A stretch of 64,000 nucleotides of DNA from Leifsonia sp. NPDC080035 (GTDB lineage: Bacteria; Actinomycetota; Actinomycetes; Actinomycetales; Microbacteriaceae): the NCBI RefSeq assembly GCF_040050925.1, contig NZ_CP157390.1:2790001-2854000 (forward strand), read 5' to 3'. A program made the translations under genes and the position numbers. Under the pieces are notes generated by a model. That model saw nothing but the letters and a program-made list of their open reading frames with translations, searched no databases and was not told the DNA's origin. Of the stretch, positions 39,917-48,259 are shown one piece after another. Each line of letters opens with the position of its first letter. Position 1 is the stretch's first letter.

Positions 39917-41263
39917 TCACGGACCCGTCGCGAGGGCGAGCGCGTCGTCGATCTGCTTGTCCACCGACTTCAGCCCGGCGTCGATGTCGCCGCCCTGGCT
40001 CTGGTATTTGTTCCACCAGTCCTGGAACGAGTTCTGGTAGCCGGCGCCGAGCGGGCTCGCGGGCGTCGTCATCACGTTCTTGTTCGAGGAGATGTCGAGG
40101 AAGGTCTTGAACTGCGGGGAGACCTCCAGCTTCGGCGAGGCGAGCGCATCCTTCGTGGTCGGCACGTTCTTCAGGCCGTTGGCGAGCTTCACGACCGCGT
40201 CCGTGTCCGTGGTGAGGTACTTCAGCAGCGTCCAGGCCAGCTCCGGGTTCTTGGAGCCCTTGGAGATGCCGATGATGTTGCCGGTGATGTACCCGCCGCC
40301 GTACAGGTCGGTGTGGCCGTCGGCCGTCGGGAACGGCGCGGTGCCGTAGTCGAGACCCTTCGCCTGGTCGTCGATGAACGCGGTGCGGTACTCGCCGTCC
40401 ATGTTCATCGCCACCTGGCCGGTCTGGAACGCGTTGTCCGCCGAGAACTCCTGGCCGAGGCCGGAGGTGAAGGTGTTCAGCTTGTCCCAGCCGATCTTGT
40501 CCACGTAGGCCTTCTGCCACTGGATGAGCTCCTTCCAGCCGGGAGAGGAGGAGATCGCGCTCGTTCCGTCGGCCTTCAGCCACTCGGCGCCTGCGGCCGG
40601 GCCATAGTGCGCTGCAGAGTTCTCGTACCAGCCCATCGTGGGGTTGAAGCCGAGGGTCTTGATGGAGCCGTCCGGGTTGAACGTCGTCAGCTTCTGCGCC
40701 ATCGACTCCAGCTCGCCGAGTGTCTTCGGCGGCTCGGTGAACCCGGCCGCCTGCAGCAGCTTCTTGTTGTAGTAGAGGCCGTAGACGTCGGCGAGCATGG
40801 GCATCGCGCAGCGGTTGCCCTTGAACTCCGTGTAGGACTTCACGGTGTCGCTGAACTGGCTCATGTCGACCTTGTCGCGCTCGATCACCTTGTTGAGCGA
40901 GCGGAAGGCGCCGTTGGAGCAGAAGTTGCCGACGATGTCGGTGGAGTAGGAGAGGCCGACGTCGACCTTGCTGCCGGTGGCGATCGCCTTCTGCAGCTTC
41001 TCGTCGTCCTGGCCGGAGTGGACGTCCACTTTGATCTTCGGGTACTTCTTCTCGAAGTCGTCGACGACCGACTGGATGACCTTCGCCTCCCGGTCGGAGA
41101 AGAAGTGCCAGAACGAGACCGTGCCGGAGAGGTCGGAGGGTGCGGAGTCCTGGAAGGACGATCCGCCGGATCCGCCGGAGCAGCCGGCGAGGGCGAGCGC
41201 GGCGGCCGCGGCGACCGCGGCTGCTGCGAGGAGAGACGAGTGTTTCACGGGTGGTTTCCTCAC
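39917..41263 (-). CDS. CUT1 ABC sugar-binding lipoprotein
   Basis: This 448-aa extracellular binding protein has a lipoprotein signal with lipobox LAGC (Cys28), a Gly/Ser linker, then a type II binding-protein fold. That fold begins GTVSFWHFFSDREAKVIQSVVDDFEKKYPKIKV, the usual opening of SBP_bac_1 proteins. GTG at 41263 is chosen because AAGGA precedes it at 6 nt; the GTG at 41248 is a weaker alternative. The ligand is unknown; a beta-linked disaccharide such as cellobiose or chitobiose is suggested by the GH4 and kinase genes. It follows the ROK regulator by 66 nt and may share its transcript. Confidence 0.9.
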   Translation of the reverse strand: MRKPPVKHSSLLAAAAVAAAAALALAGCSGGSGGSSFQDSAPSDLSGTVSFWHFFSDREAKVIQSVVDDFEKKYPKIKVDVHSGQDDEKLQKAIATGSKVDVGLSYSTDIVGNFCSNGAFRSLNKVIERDKVDMSQFSDTVKSYTEFKGNRCAMPMLADVYGLYYNKKLLQAAGFTEPPKTLGELESMAQKLTTFNPDGSIKTLGFNPTMGWYENSAAHYGPAAGAEWLKADGTSAISSSPGWKELIQWQKAYVDKIGWDKLNTFTSGLGQEFSADNAFQTGQVAMNMDGEYRTAFIDDQAKGLDYGTAPFPTADGHTDLYGGGYITGNIIGISKGSKNPELAWTLLKYLTTDTDAVVKLANGLKNVPTTKDALASPKLEVSPQFKTFLDISSNKNVMTTPASPLGAGYQNSFQDWWNKYQSQGGDIDAGLKSVDKQIDDALALATGP

Positions 41264-41329
41264 TGATTCCTTCTCGTGATGCTTCGAATGGATGGGACGT
41301 GCCTGGTGCTGGTGCGGGGTGGTTTTGTC

Positions 41330-42496
41330 CTAGACCGCGATCCGGGACACCTCGGCGAAGAGCGCGTCGCGCACTTCGGAGAGCAGGTGCACGCGCGCGC
41401 CCCGCAGGACGGGGTGCGCGGGGACGCCGGTGGCGACGACGGTGGGGGAGCCCCACCGCTCGCGCAACTGGTCGGCGACGAGGTCGGCGAGGCGCGGGCC
41501 GAAGGCGGCGCCGGTGGGACCGCCGAGCACGACCCGCTCCGGGTCGAGCAGGGCGAGGACGGGGACGACGCCGACCGCGACGCGCGTCGCGAGCTCGGCG
41601 AGGAGGGGGTCGGGAGCCCCGTCGGCGGTGACGGCCGCGAGCGCCGCCTCGTAACCGTCCGGAAGGCCGTGGGCGGCGGCGATCCGCGCGACGGTCGGGC
41701 CTCCGATGAGGTCCTGGAGATCCTGGGCGTCGGGGTCGAGCTCGGCGGCGGCGCGCGGGATGGGCAGGTAGCCGATCTCGCCCGCTCCGCCCGACGCCCC
41801 GCGGTGCACGGCGCCGGCCTGGTCGACGGCGAGGCCGAGGCCGTCGCCCATCCAGAGCAGCGCGAACCCGCCGGTGTCCTGTCCGGCGCCGTCGGTGCGC
41901 TCGGAGATCGCCGCCAGGTTCACGTCGTTGTCGATGTGGGCGGCGACGCCGAGGGCGTCTTCGAGCCGGGCGCGGATGCCGCGCTTGGTCCAGCCGGGGA
42001 GCGTCTCGATGTAGGTCAGCTCGTCCGTGCGCGGATCGAGCGCGCCCTGAACGCCGATGCTGACGGCGCGCACCCGCTCGCTGTCGACCCCGGCGGCGTC
42101 GCAGGCGGCGTCGATCGCGAGCCGCAGGTCCTCCTCGGGTCCGCGGGTCTCCAGCGGGACCACGGCGATGGGGTGCTCGGCGCCCGACGCGTCCACGACC
42201 GTCGAGCGCAGATGCGCCGCGTCGATGTCGACCGCGACGCCGAGCATCCGGTCGGTGCGCACGGCGTAGCCGGCGGCGTTCGGTCCGCGGCCGGCGGACA
42301 CCTCGCCGACGACGTGGATGAGGCCGGCGGTCTCCAGACGCGACACCATCTGCGCCGCCGTGGGCTTGGAGAGCCCGGACAGCTCACCGATCCTGGTGCG
42401 CGTGAGGACGCCGTGTTCGAGCAGCAGGGCGAGGGCCGTCCTGTCGTTCGTCTCGCGCAGCCAGGCGGGTGTTCCGCGTACCGGTGTGCCGGCCAT
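41330..42496 (-). CDS. ROK-family transcriptional repressor
   Basis: This 388-aa protein combines an N-terminal winged helix (about residues 18-70, TRTRIGELSGLSKPTAAQMVSRLETAGL) with a ROK sugar-binding domain (VGVAVDIDAAHLRS... and GGAGEIGYLP). It matches NagC/XylR-type regulators that release DNA on binding a sugar or sugar phosphate. The CxCGxxGC zinc cluster of ROK kinases is absent, as usual in the purely regulatory members. It is the first gene of the minus-strand sugar operon, with an operator-like AGGAAACTTTC site upstream at 42531-42544. Autoregulation together with the transporter is likely. Confidence 0.9.
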   Translation of the reverse strand: MAGTPVRGTPAWLRETNDRTALALLLEHGVLTRTRIGELSGLSKPTAAQMVSRLETAGLIHVVGEVSAGRGPNAAGYAVRTDRMLGVAVDIDAAHLRSTVVDASGAEHPIAVVPLETRGPEEDLRLAIDAACDAAGVDSERVRAVSIGVQGALDPRTDELTYIETLPGWTKRGIRARLEDALGVAAHIDNDVNLAAISERTDGAGQDTGGFALLWMGDGLGLAVDQAGAVHRGASGGAGEIGYLPIPRAAAELDPDAQDLQDLIGGPTVARIAAAHGLPDGYEAALAAVTADGAPDPLLAELATRVAVGVVPVLALLDPERVVLGGPTGAAFGPRLADLVADQLRERWGSPTVVATGVPAHPVLRGARVHLLSEVRDALFAEVSRIAV

Positions 42497-42530
42497 CCCT
42501 CGTCCCTTCGTCGGGTTGCGAAGAATGTAT

Positions 42531-42544
42531 CAGGAAACTTTCTT
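42531..42544. promoter_or_regulatory. ROK-type operator upstream of the repressor gene
   Basis: CAGGAAACTTTCTT at 42531-42544 is a near palindrome (AGGAAA-C-TTTCTT, one mismatch to AGGAAACTTTCCT) matching the half-sites known for actinobacterial ROK repressors. It lies 35 nt upstream of the ROK gene start. The surrounding 156-nt gap is locally AT-rich (TTTATAGAAATAG), which would suit a promoter. Confidence 0.55.
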
Positions 42545-42652
42545 TATAGAAATAGCGGATGCGAAATCGTGATGAGGGGGACGCGACATGCCGCCGCCCG
42601 GGCGGGGGCGCGGCGTGTCGAGTCCCCTGTGCGGGACGAGCGGCCGGACGGT

Positions 42653-43648
42653 CTACCCGAACGCGCGGGCGTGGTCGACGAGACGGTCGAACGCCGCATC
42701 CAGATCCGGGTCGAAGCGCTGGCGCTCCGCGTCGGCGAGGTACCAGTCGACGATCTCGCCGGCGCCGTGCGCGAACGGCACCTGCGCCCGGAACTCCGGC
42801 ACGAGCGCCTTCACCTTGCTGTTGTCGAACTGCATCGAGTGCGCCTTGTCGCCCAGCAGGCCGGGGCCGAGCTCGGGGACGACCGCCGCGATGGACTCGC
42901 TGGCCACGTGGACGAGTTCCGCCTCGACGCCGAGGGCCTCCGCCAGGTAGCAGTAGATCTGGTCCCACGTCGGAGCCTCGTCCGAGGTGATGTGGAAGCT
43001 GTCGCCCACCGCCTCGGGCCGGCCGAGCAGCCCGGCGAACGCGACGGCGAAATCGGTGTTGTGGGTGATCGTCCAGCGGCTGGACCCATCCCCGTGCACC
43101 ACCACGGGCGCGCCGCGGCGCATCCGCTCCAGGTCGGTCCAGTGGCCGCTGGTCGGGATCATGGTGCGGTCGTAGGTGTGCGACGGCCGGACGATCGTGA
43201 TCGGGAAGCCGCGCTCGCGGTAGGCCTCCACGAGCAGTTCCTCGCACGCGATCTTGTCGCGCGAGTACTGCCAGAACGGGTTGCGCAGCGGAGTGGACTC
43301 GGTGACGGGCATCCGGGACGGCGGGGTCTGGTACGCCGAGGCCGAGCTGATGAACACGTACTGCCCGACCCTGCCCTCGAACAGGTCGAAGTCGGTGCGG
43401 ATGTGGTCGGGCGTGAAGGCGAGGAACTCCGCAGCCACGTCGAAGCTGCGCTCGCCGAGGACGGCGTGCACGCTCACCGGGTCGCGGATGTCGGCGTGCA
43501 GCACCTCCACTCCGTCCGGCAGTGGGCGCAGAGCACTGGAACCGCGGTTCACGACGGTGACGTCGTGGCCGTTCTCCAGCGCCCGCGCGACGCACGCGGA
43601 GCTGATGACCCCCGTGCCGCCGATGAAGAGTGTCCGTGTTGCAGCCAT
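42653..43648 (-). CDS. NAD-dependent epimerase/dehydratase-family protein
   Basis: This 331-aa extended-SDR protein has TLFIGGTGVIS as cofactor loop, the catalytic region VFISSASAYQ and YSRDK as YxxxK near residue 131. The IVRPSHTYDR motif follows. It resembles the atypical subgroup of NAD-dependent epimerases annotated as SDR a-type nucleoside-diphosphate-sugar modifying enzymes, with an isoflavone-reductase-like C-terminal part. The substrate is unknown. ATG at 43648. Its end is 156 nt upstream of the ROK gene, and the sugar operon continues on the same strand, so a role in sugar metabolism is plausible but not shown. Confidence 0.85.
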   Translation of the reverse strand: MAATRTLFIGGTGVISSACVARALENGHDVTVVNRGSSALRPLPDGVEVLHADIRDPVSVHAVLGERSFDVAAEFLAFTPDHIRTDFDLFEGRVGQYVFISSASAYQTPPSRMPVTESTPLRNPFWQYSRDKIACEELLVEAYRERGFPITIVRPSHTYDRTMIPTSGHWTDLERMRRGAPVVVHGDGSSRWTITHNTDFAVAFAGLLGRPEAVGDSFHITSDEAPTWDQIYCYLAEALGVEAELVHVASESIAAVVPELGPGLLGDKAHSMQFDNSKVKALVPEFRAQVPFAHGAGEIVDWYLADAERQRFDPDLDAAFDRLVDHARAFG

Positions 43649-43814
43649 ACCTCATTCACTCCTAACGCGTCGTCGCCACAGGCGTCCCCCGAAGCCCTCA
43701 GACTAGTCCGGTGTCCGCGTCGGGATGAAGCGCGCCGGACGGTCGGATGCGAGACCGCAGGCGTACAGTGCGTTGCGCCCACCGCATCCCGCCCCGGAAG
43801 GAGCCCCGCTCGAC

Positions 43815-45056
43815 GTGTCCCTGCGTACCTGGCCCGGACTTGCCATCTCCTGCCTGCTCGCCATCGTCGCCGCCGTGCTCATCACGGCGATCGTCGGGCT
43901 GATCCTGCGCTCGGTGGGGCGCAGACGCGAGTGGCCGGCGCTCCTGATCAAGCGGGCGCGCGTGCCGTTCCGGCTGTTCATCGCGGTGATCGCGCTGTGG
44001 ATCGCGGTGACCATCAGCCTGCCGGCCGAGGCCACCGCCGACTGGGCGGACGGGATCCACCACGCGTTCCTGATCCTCGCGATCGCGACGGGGGTGTGGT
44101 TCGCGGCGGCGCTCGCCGTGTTCGTCGAGGACCTGGGCCTCGCCCGGTACCGGGTGGACGTGCCGGACAACCGCTACGCGCGCAAGGTCCGCACACAGGT
44201 GCTCATCATCCGCCGGCTGACCGTGGTCGCGGCCGTCGTGATCGGCCTCGGCGCCGTGCTGCTCACCTTCCCCGCGCTGCAGGCCGCCGGGGCGAGCATC
44301 CTGGCCTCCGCCGGTGTGATCGGCATCATCGCCGGTGTCGCGGCGCAGTCGAGCCTCGCGAACCTGTTCGCCGGCATCCAGCTCGCCTTCAGCGACGCGA
44401 TCCGCATCGACGACGTGGTCGTGGTCGAGCAGCAGTGGGGGACCGTCGAGGAGATCACGCTGACCTACGTCGTCGTACACATCTGGGACGACCGGCGGCT
44501 CGTGCTCCCGTCGACGCAGTTCACCACCAAGCCGTTCGAGAACTGGACGCGACAGCACAGCGAACTGCTCGGCTCGGTGGAGTTCGACCTCGACTGGCGG
44601 GTCTCACCCGGCGGGATGCGGGCCGAGCTGAACCGGGTGCTCGCCGGCACCGATCTGTGGGACGGCCGCACCGGCGTCCTGCAGGTGACGGACGCGGTGG
44701 GCGGCTGGGTGCGCGTGCGCGTGCTCGTCACCGCGAGGGACGCGCCGACGCTGTTCGACCTGCGTTGCCTGGTGCGCGAGCGGCTCATCGACTGGATGCA
44801 GCGCTACTCGGACGCCTCCCTCCCGCGCACCCGCGTGGAGATGGTGGCGGCGCCCGAGCGCACGGTACCGACCGCGCGCGCCCAGGCGCACACGGCCGAC
44901 GACGCGCGGCTCTTCGGCGGGTCGCCGGAGGCGGAGCAGCGCGCCGCCCAGTTCACTGACGCGATCCCGATCCAGGCGGATCCGGGCGAGTCGGCGGAGA
45001 AGGCGGCCGGGCCAAGCGCTTCGAGACGGAACGACCCGGACGCCCCGCTCAACTGA
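43815..45056 (+). CDS. MscS-family mechanosensitive ion channel
   Basis: This 413-aa protein has four hydrophobic spans. The last, pore-lining span is ASILASAGVIGIIAGVAAQSSLANLFAGIQLAFSDAIRIDDVV, with the small-residue-rich packing and the following beta-domain entrance that define MscS. The cytosolic beta domain continues VEEITLTYVVVHIWDDRRLVLPSTQF. The C-terminus is an extra acidic/Ala-rich tail (about residues 335-413). GTG at 43815 is used because GGAAGGAG lies upstream (11 nt spacing) and an earlier ATG would place soluble sequence ahead of span 1. It relieves turgor on hypoosmotic shock. Confidence 0.9.
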   Translation: MSLRTWPGLAISCLLAIVAAVLITAIVGLILRSVGRRREWPALLIKRARVPFRLFIAVIALWIAVTISLPAEATADWADGIHHAFLILAIATGVWFAAALAVFVEDLGLARYRVDVPDNRYARKVRTQVLIIRRLTVVAAVVIGLGAVLLTFPALQAAGASILASAGVIGIIAGVAAQSSLANLFAGIQLAFSDAIRIDDVVVVEQQWGTVEEITLTYVVVHIWDDRRLVLPSTQFTTKPFENWTRQHSELLGSVEFDLDWRVSPGGMRAELNRVLAGTDLWDGRTGVLQVTDAVGGWVRVRVLVTARDAPTLFDLRCLVRERLIDWMQRYSDASLPRTRVEMVAAPERTVPTARAQAHTADDARLFGGSPEAEQRAAQFTDAIPIQADPGESAEKAAGPSASRRNDPDAPLN

Positions 45057-45774
45057 CCGAGGCGACCGCCGCGAGCACGGCGTCCAGCACAACCTGCGTC
45101 GCGGAGAGCATCGAGACGTGGCCGGCCGGCGCCTCGGTGATCGTCGCGCCCGCCCGCTCGGCCATCCGGCGCTGGAGGGCGGGCGGGATCACCCTGTCTT
45201 CGGTGCCGACGACCGCCCAGCTGGGGATGCTCTTCCAGGCACCGGCGCCGGCGGGCGAGGTGTTCGCCTGCAGGGTGATCGGCCGCTGGGTGGCCAGGAT
45301 GAGGCCGCGGTCCGGCTCCGGGAGGTCCTGGGCGAAGGCCGTGTGCACCGTCTCCGGCTTCAGGTATGCGTCGACATCGCCCTCCGGTGCACCGGGGTAG
45401 ACGACGAAGTCGAGCACCGTCGTCGGGTCGGGCACGTCGAGCGCCGAGCCGGACCCGCCGAGCAGCTGGAACACGGTCTCGCCCTCGTCTGGCACGAACG
45501 CGTCGGCGTACACGAGCGCGCGCACGTCCCCGCCGAGGAGTCCGGCGCCGCTGATCACAGCGCCTCCGTAGGAGTGGCCGCAGAGGACGACCGGACCGCT
45601 GGTGTGCTGGGCGAGGAAGGCGCCGACGTAGGCGGCGTCGCCGGAGAGCCCGCGCAGCGGGTTCGGCGGGAGGAGGACGCTGTGGCCGCGCTCCAGCAGG
45701 GCGGTCGTGACCGGGTTCCAGCTGGATGCGTCGGCCCAGGCCCCGTGGACGAGGACGATGGTGGGCTCTGACAT
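45049..45774 (-). CDS. Alpha/beta-hydrolase (EstC-like)
   Basis: This 241-aa hydrolase has the nucleophile elbow GHSYGG at about residues 67-72, the N-terminal oxyanion loop VLVHGAWADASSW, an acid in VGTEDRVI and the terminal histidine AGHVS. It matches the small EstC/salicylate-esterase-like or hydroxynitrile-lyase-like subgroup. No signal peptide is present, so it acts in the cytosol on an ester or similar. Its 3' end overlaps the MscS gene's end by 8 nt (convergent). No substrate is implied by the neighbours. Confidence 0.88.
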   Translation of the reverse strand: MSEPTIVLVHGAWADASSWNPVTTALLERGHSVLLPPNPLRGLSGDAAYVGAFLAQHTSGPVVLCGHSYGGAVISGAGLLGGDVRALVYADAFVPDEGETVFQLLGGSGSALDVPDPTTVLDFVVYPGAPEGDVDAYLKPETVHTAFAQDLPEPDRGLILATQRPITLQANTSPAGAGAWKSIPSWAVVGTEDRVIPPALQRRMAERAGATITEAPAGHVSMLSATQVVLDAVLAAVASVS

Positions 45775-45954
45775 GGCGGCAGAGTAGGGGAGCCGCGCCG
45801 CGTGCGTCTACGGTGCTCCCGCACTGTTCACGCGCCGGAAACCCGCCCGCCCGCTATCAGGGAACTCACAGCGGCGGCGGGACCATCCCGGGGCCGCACG
45901 CTGTTCTTCTCACTGACGGCGTCGCAGCCAGCGCCGCCGCACCGAGGAGGAAAC

Positions 45955-46401
45955 GTGACACAGGACTACCGCAAGGACCAGGACGCCATCGAGCGGCTCA
46001 CCCCCGCGCAGTACGCGGTCACCCAGGAGGCGGCGACAGAGCCGGCCTTCCGCAACGAGTTCTGGAACAACCACGAGGAGGGCCTGTACGTCGACATCGT
46101 CTCGGGCGAGCCCCTCTTCGCGTCCGTGGACAAGTATGACAGCCGCTCCGGCTGGCCCAGCTTCACGGTGCCCGTCGACCCCGCCAACATCGTCGAGAAG
46201 GCCGACAACAGCTACGGGATGCGCAGGGTGGAGGTGCGCTCCGCCCACGGCGACAGCCACCTCGGCCACCTGTTCGACGACGGCCCCGCCGAGGCCGGCG
46301 GCCTGCGCTACTGCATCAACTCCGCCGCCCTCCGGTTCGTCCCGCTCGCCCAGCTGGACGCCGCGGGCTACGGCGACTACCGCCACCTGTTCGAGAAGTA
46401 G
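45955..46401 (+). CDS. msrB: Peptide-methionine (R)-S-oxide reductase MsrB
   Basis: This 148-aa enzyme reduces methionine-R-sulfoxide in proteins. The catalytic Cys120 is in GLRYCINSAALRF, preceded by the histidine motif HGDSHLGHLFDDGP. The two CxxC pairs that bind structural zinc in many MsrBs are absent (the position reads FASVDKYDSRSGWPS), so it is the zinc-free type. The GTG at 45955 follows GAGGAGGAAAC, a strong ribosome binding site. It is 19 nt upstream of msrA, giving a dedicated repair operon. The preceding 180-nt gap holds no other gene. Confidence 0.95.
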   Translation: MTQDYRKDQDAIERLTPAQYAVTQEAATEPAFRNEFWNNHEEGLYVDIVSGEPLFASVDKYDSRSGWPSFTVPVDPANIVEKADNSYGMRRVEVRSAHGDSHLGHLFDDGPAEAGGLRYCINSAALRFVPLAQLDAAGYGDYRHLFEK

Positions 46402-46420
46402 GAAAGAAGGAGAATCAGCG

Positions 46421-46933
46421 ATGACGACAGAGAAGGCCATCCTCGCCGGAGGGTGTTTCTGGGGAATGCAGGACCTCATCCGCAAGCGTCCCGGCGTCGT
46501 GAGCACGCGCGTCGGCTACACCGGCGGCGACGTCCCGAACGCCACCTACCGCAACCACGGCGGCCACGCCGAGGCGATCGAGATCGAGTTCGACCCGGAG
46601 CGGGTCAGCTACCGCGACCTGCTCGAGTTCTTCTTCCAGATCCACGACCCGTCGACCAAGAACCGTCAGGGCAACGACGTCGGCACCAGCTACCGCTCGG
46701 CGATCTTCTACGAGGACGACGAGCAGCGCCGCGTCGCGGAGGACACCATCGCGGATGTCGACGCCTCCGGTCTCTGGCCGGGCAAGGTGGTCACCGAGGT
46801 GAGCCCCGCCGGCCCGTTCTGGGAGGCGGAGCCGGAGCACCAGGACTACCTGGAGCGCATCCCGTGGGGGTACACCTGCCACTTCGCGCGCCCCGACTGG
46901 AAGCTTCCGCGCCGTGAGGCCGCCGCGAGCTGA
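46421..46933 (+). CDS. msrA: Peptide-methionine (S)-S-oxide reductase MsrA
   Basis: This 170-aa enzyme has catalytic Cys12 in AGGCFWGMQD and GGHAEAIEIEFDP, followed by EHQDYLERIPWGYTCH near the end (the resolving-type Cys may be the one in YTCH). It reduces methionine-S-sulfoxide in damaged proteins. AGAAGGAGAATCAGCG precedes the ATG at 46421, with AAGGAG well placed. It is translated with msrB so that both sulfoxide epimers are repaired, and it ends in a hairpin terminator before the convergent rlmC gene. Confidence 0.95.
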   Translation: MTTEKAILAGGCFWGMQDLIRKRPGVVSTRVGYTGGDVPNATYRNHGGHAEAIEIEFDPERVSYRDLLEFFFQIHDPSTKNRQGNDVGTSYRSAIFYEDDEQRRVAEDTIADVDASGLWPGKVVTEVSPAGPFWEAEPEHQDYLERIPWGYTCHFARPDWKLPRREAAAS

Positions 46934-46948
46934 CGCACGTCCGTGAGG

Positions 46949-46980
46949 AGGGCCGTCCCGGAGATCCGGGGCGGCCCTTT
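46949..46980. terminator. Rho-independent type terminator between msrA and rlmC
   Basis: AGGGCCGTCCCGG (46949-46961) pairs with CCGGGGCGGCCCT (46966-46978) with one G-U, forming a 13-bp stem with a 4-nt loop followed by TT on the plus strand. It serves the end of msrA and possibly also the minus-strand rlmC gene. Confidence 0.75.
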
Positions 46981-47004
46981 CGTATGCGCGCACCGCGGCG
47001 CGCT

Positions 47005-48132
47005 TTACGCGGCGCGCTCGAGGAGCACCGCGACCTCCATGTGCCCGGTCTGCGGGAACATGTCGAGCACTCGGCCGGTACGGATGCGGTAGGAGGGCAT
47101 CCTGGCCAGGTCGTGGGCGAGGCTCTTCGGGTTGCAGCTGGAGTACACGACGCCCGGCACGCCGGAGTCCTCGAGCCAGCCGGCGAGGTCGGCGCCGATG
47201 CCGCGTCGCGGCGGGTTCACGATCACGAGCTCGGGACGCGCCTTCGCGGAGAGCGCGAACGCCGTCGCGTCCCCCGCCCGGAAGGCGACGTGGGGGAGCC
47301 CTGCCGCAGCGGCGGTCGCGCGGGCGCTGCGCACCGCCTCCCTGCTGGTCTCGACGCCGACCACCCGACGGCCAGGAGCGGCGACGGCCAGGGCGAAGCC
47401 GCCGACCCCGCAGTACAGGTCCCACACGCTGGCGGGCGACACGGCGTCCACCCACTCGGCGACCTGGCCGTACAGCGCCTCGGCCACCGCGGTGTTCGTC
47501 TGGAAGAACGACTGCGGGCGCAGCCGCAGCGGCATCCCGCCGACGGTCATCACGAGGGACGAGTCGGCGGTGAGCACGATCTCGCGCTCGCCCTCCACGA
47601 CGGCCTTGTGCTCCGGCTGGATGTTCACCGTCACCACGCGCGCGTTCGGCAGGGCGCGCAGCAGCCCGGGAAGCCCGGCACGGATGCGCGGCACGACGTT
47701 CTCGTCACGCACCACGAACCGCACCATCAGCTCGTCGTCGGGGGAGAGGGTGACGAGCACGTACTTCAGGTCGCCGCGCCGCTCCGGCACGCTGTACGGC
47801 GCCAGGCGCGTCCGCGTCGCGAAATCGGCGAGCACCGGCAGTGCCGCGCGCACGCCGGGCGCGCAGATGCCGCACTCCCGCAGGTCGACGCCGCGGCCGT
47901 TCTCGTCGAGGATGCCGACGGTCGGTGCCTCCAGCGTGCCGCCGATGACCATCTTGGCCTTGTTGCGGTAGCCGGACTCCGCGCTCGCCACCGGCGGGAG
48001 CCACGCGGCGTCGCCGAACGGCGCGAGCAGCTCACGCGCGTGCGCGTCCTTGTCGGCGAGCTGCGCCGCGTACGGCACGCCCATGAGCGTGCACGACCGG
48101 CACACACCGGCGTCGAAGTACGAACAGTCCAT
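47005..48132 (-). CDS. rlmC: 23S rRNA (uracil-C5)-methyltransferase RlmC
   Basis: This 375-aa enzyme methylates U747 (E. coli numbering) of 23S rRNA using SAM. It opens MDCSYFDAGVCRSC, and a downstream ECGIC provides the remaining Cys for the [4Fe-4S] cluster. The central and C-terminal parts hold QSFFQTNTAVAEALY, the SAM loop DLYCGVGGFAL and the catalytic Cys in YSSCNPKSLAHDL. ATG at 48132 is the usual start; upstream extension would not add conserved sequence. It is divergent from the fructose operon, so the phased TGTTG boxes (48204-48238) lie between the two genes. Confidence 0.93.
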   Translation of the reverse strand: MDCSYFDAGVCRSCTLMGVPYAAQLADKDAHARELLAPFGDAAWLPPVASAESGYRNKAKMVIGGTLEAPTVGILDENGRGVDLRECGICAPGVRAALPVLADFATRTRLAPYSVPERRGDLKYVLVTLSPDDELMVRFVVRDENVVPRIRAGLPGLLRALPNARVVTVNIQPEHKAVVEGEREIVLTADSSLVMTVGGMPLRLRPQSFFQTNTAVAEALYGQVAEWVDAVSPASVWDLYCGVGGFALAVAAPGRRVVGVETSREAVRSARATAAAAGLPHVAFRAGDATAFALSAKARPELVIVNPPRRGIGADLAGWLEDSGVPGVVYSSCNPKSLAHDLARMPSYRIRTGRVLDMFPQTGHMEVAVLLERAA

Positions 48133-48203
48133 TGCGCACACGAGTTTACGGGCCCGAGCCGAGCGTTCTCCTCGCCGATCCCACAAGAAACAACGCACAG
48201 GGA

Positions 48204-48238
48204 TGTTGTTTTCTGTTGAACTGTGTTGTACCGTGTTG
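48204..48238. promoter_or_regulatory. Four TGTTG direct repeats at exact 10-bp spacing, candidate DeoR-type operator
   Basis: TGTTG occurs at 48204-48208, 48214-48218, 48224-48228 and 48234-48238, each one helical turn apart, directly ahead of the DeoR-family gene start at 48260. DeoR-type regulators commonly bind phased direct repeats of TGTT-like boxes. The location between divergent rlmC and the fructose operon fits autoregulation of the latter. Confidence 0.7.
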
Positions 48239-48259
48239 GAAACCAACGAAGGAGTCGGC

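Noticed and set aside
41276..44959. Open frame of about 1227 codons on the plus strand
   Set aside because: It is antisense to the ROK, epimerase-like and part of the MscS region; composition is low-complexity Arg/Ala/Gly and no family motif is visible, a common artefact of GC-rich antisense frames.
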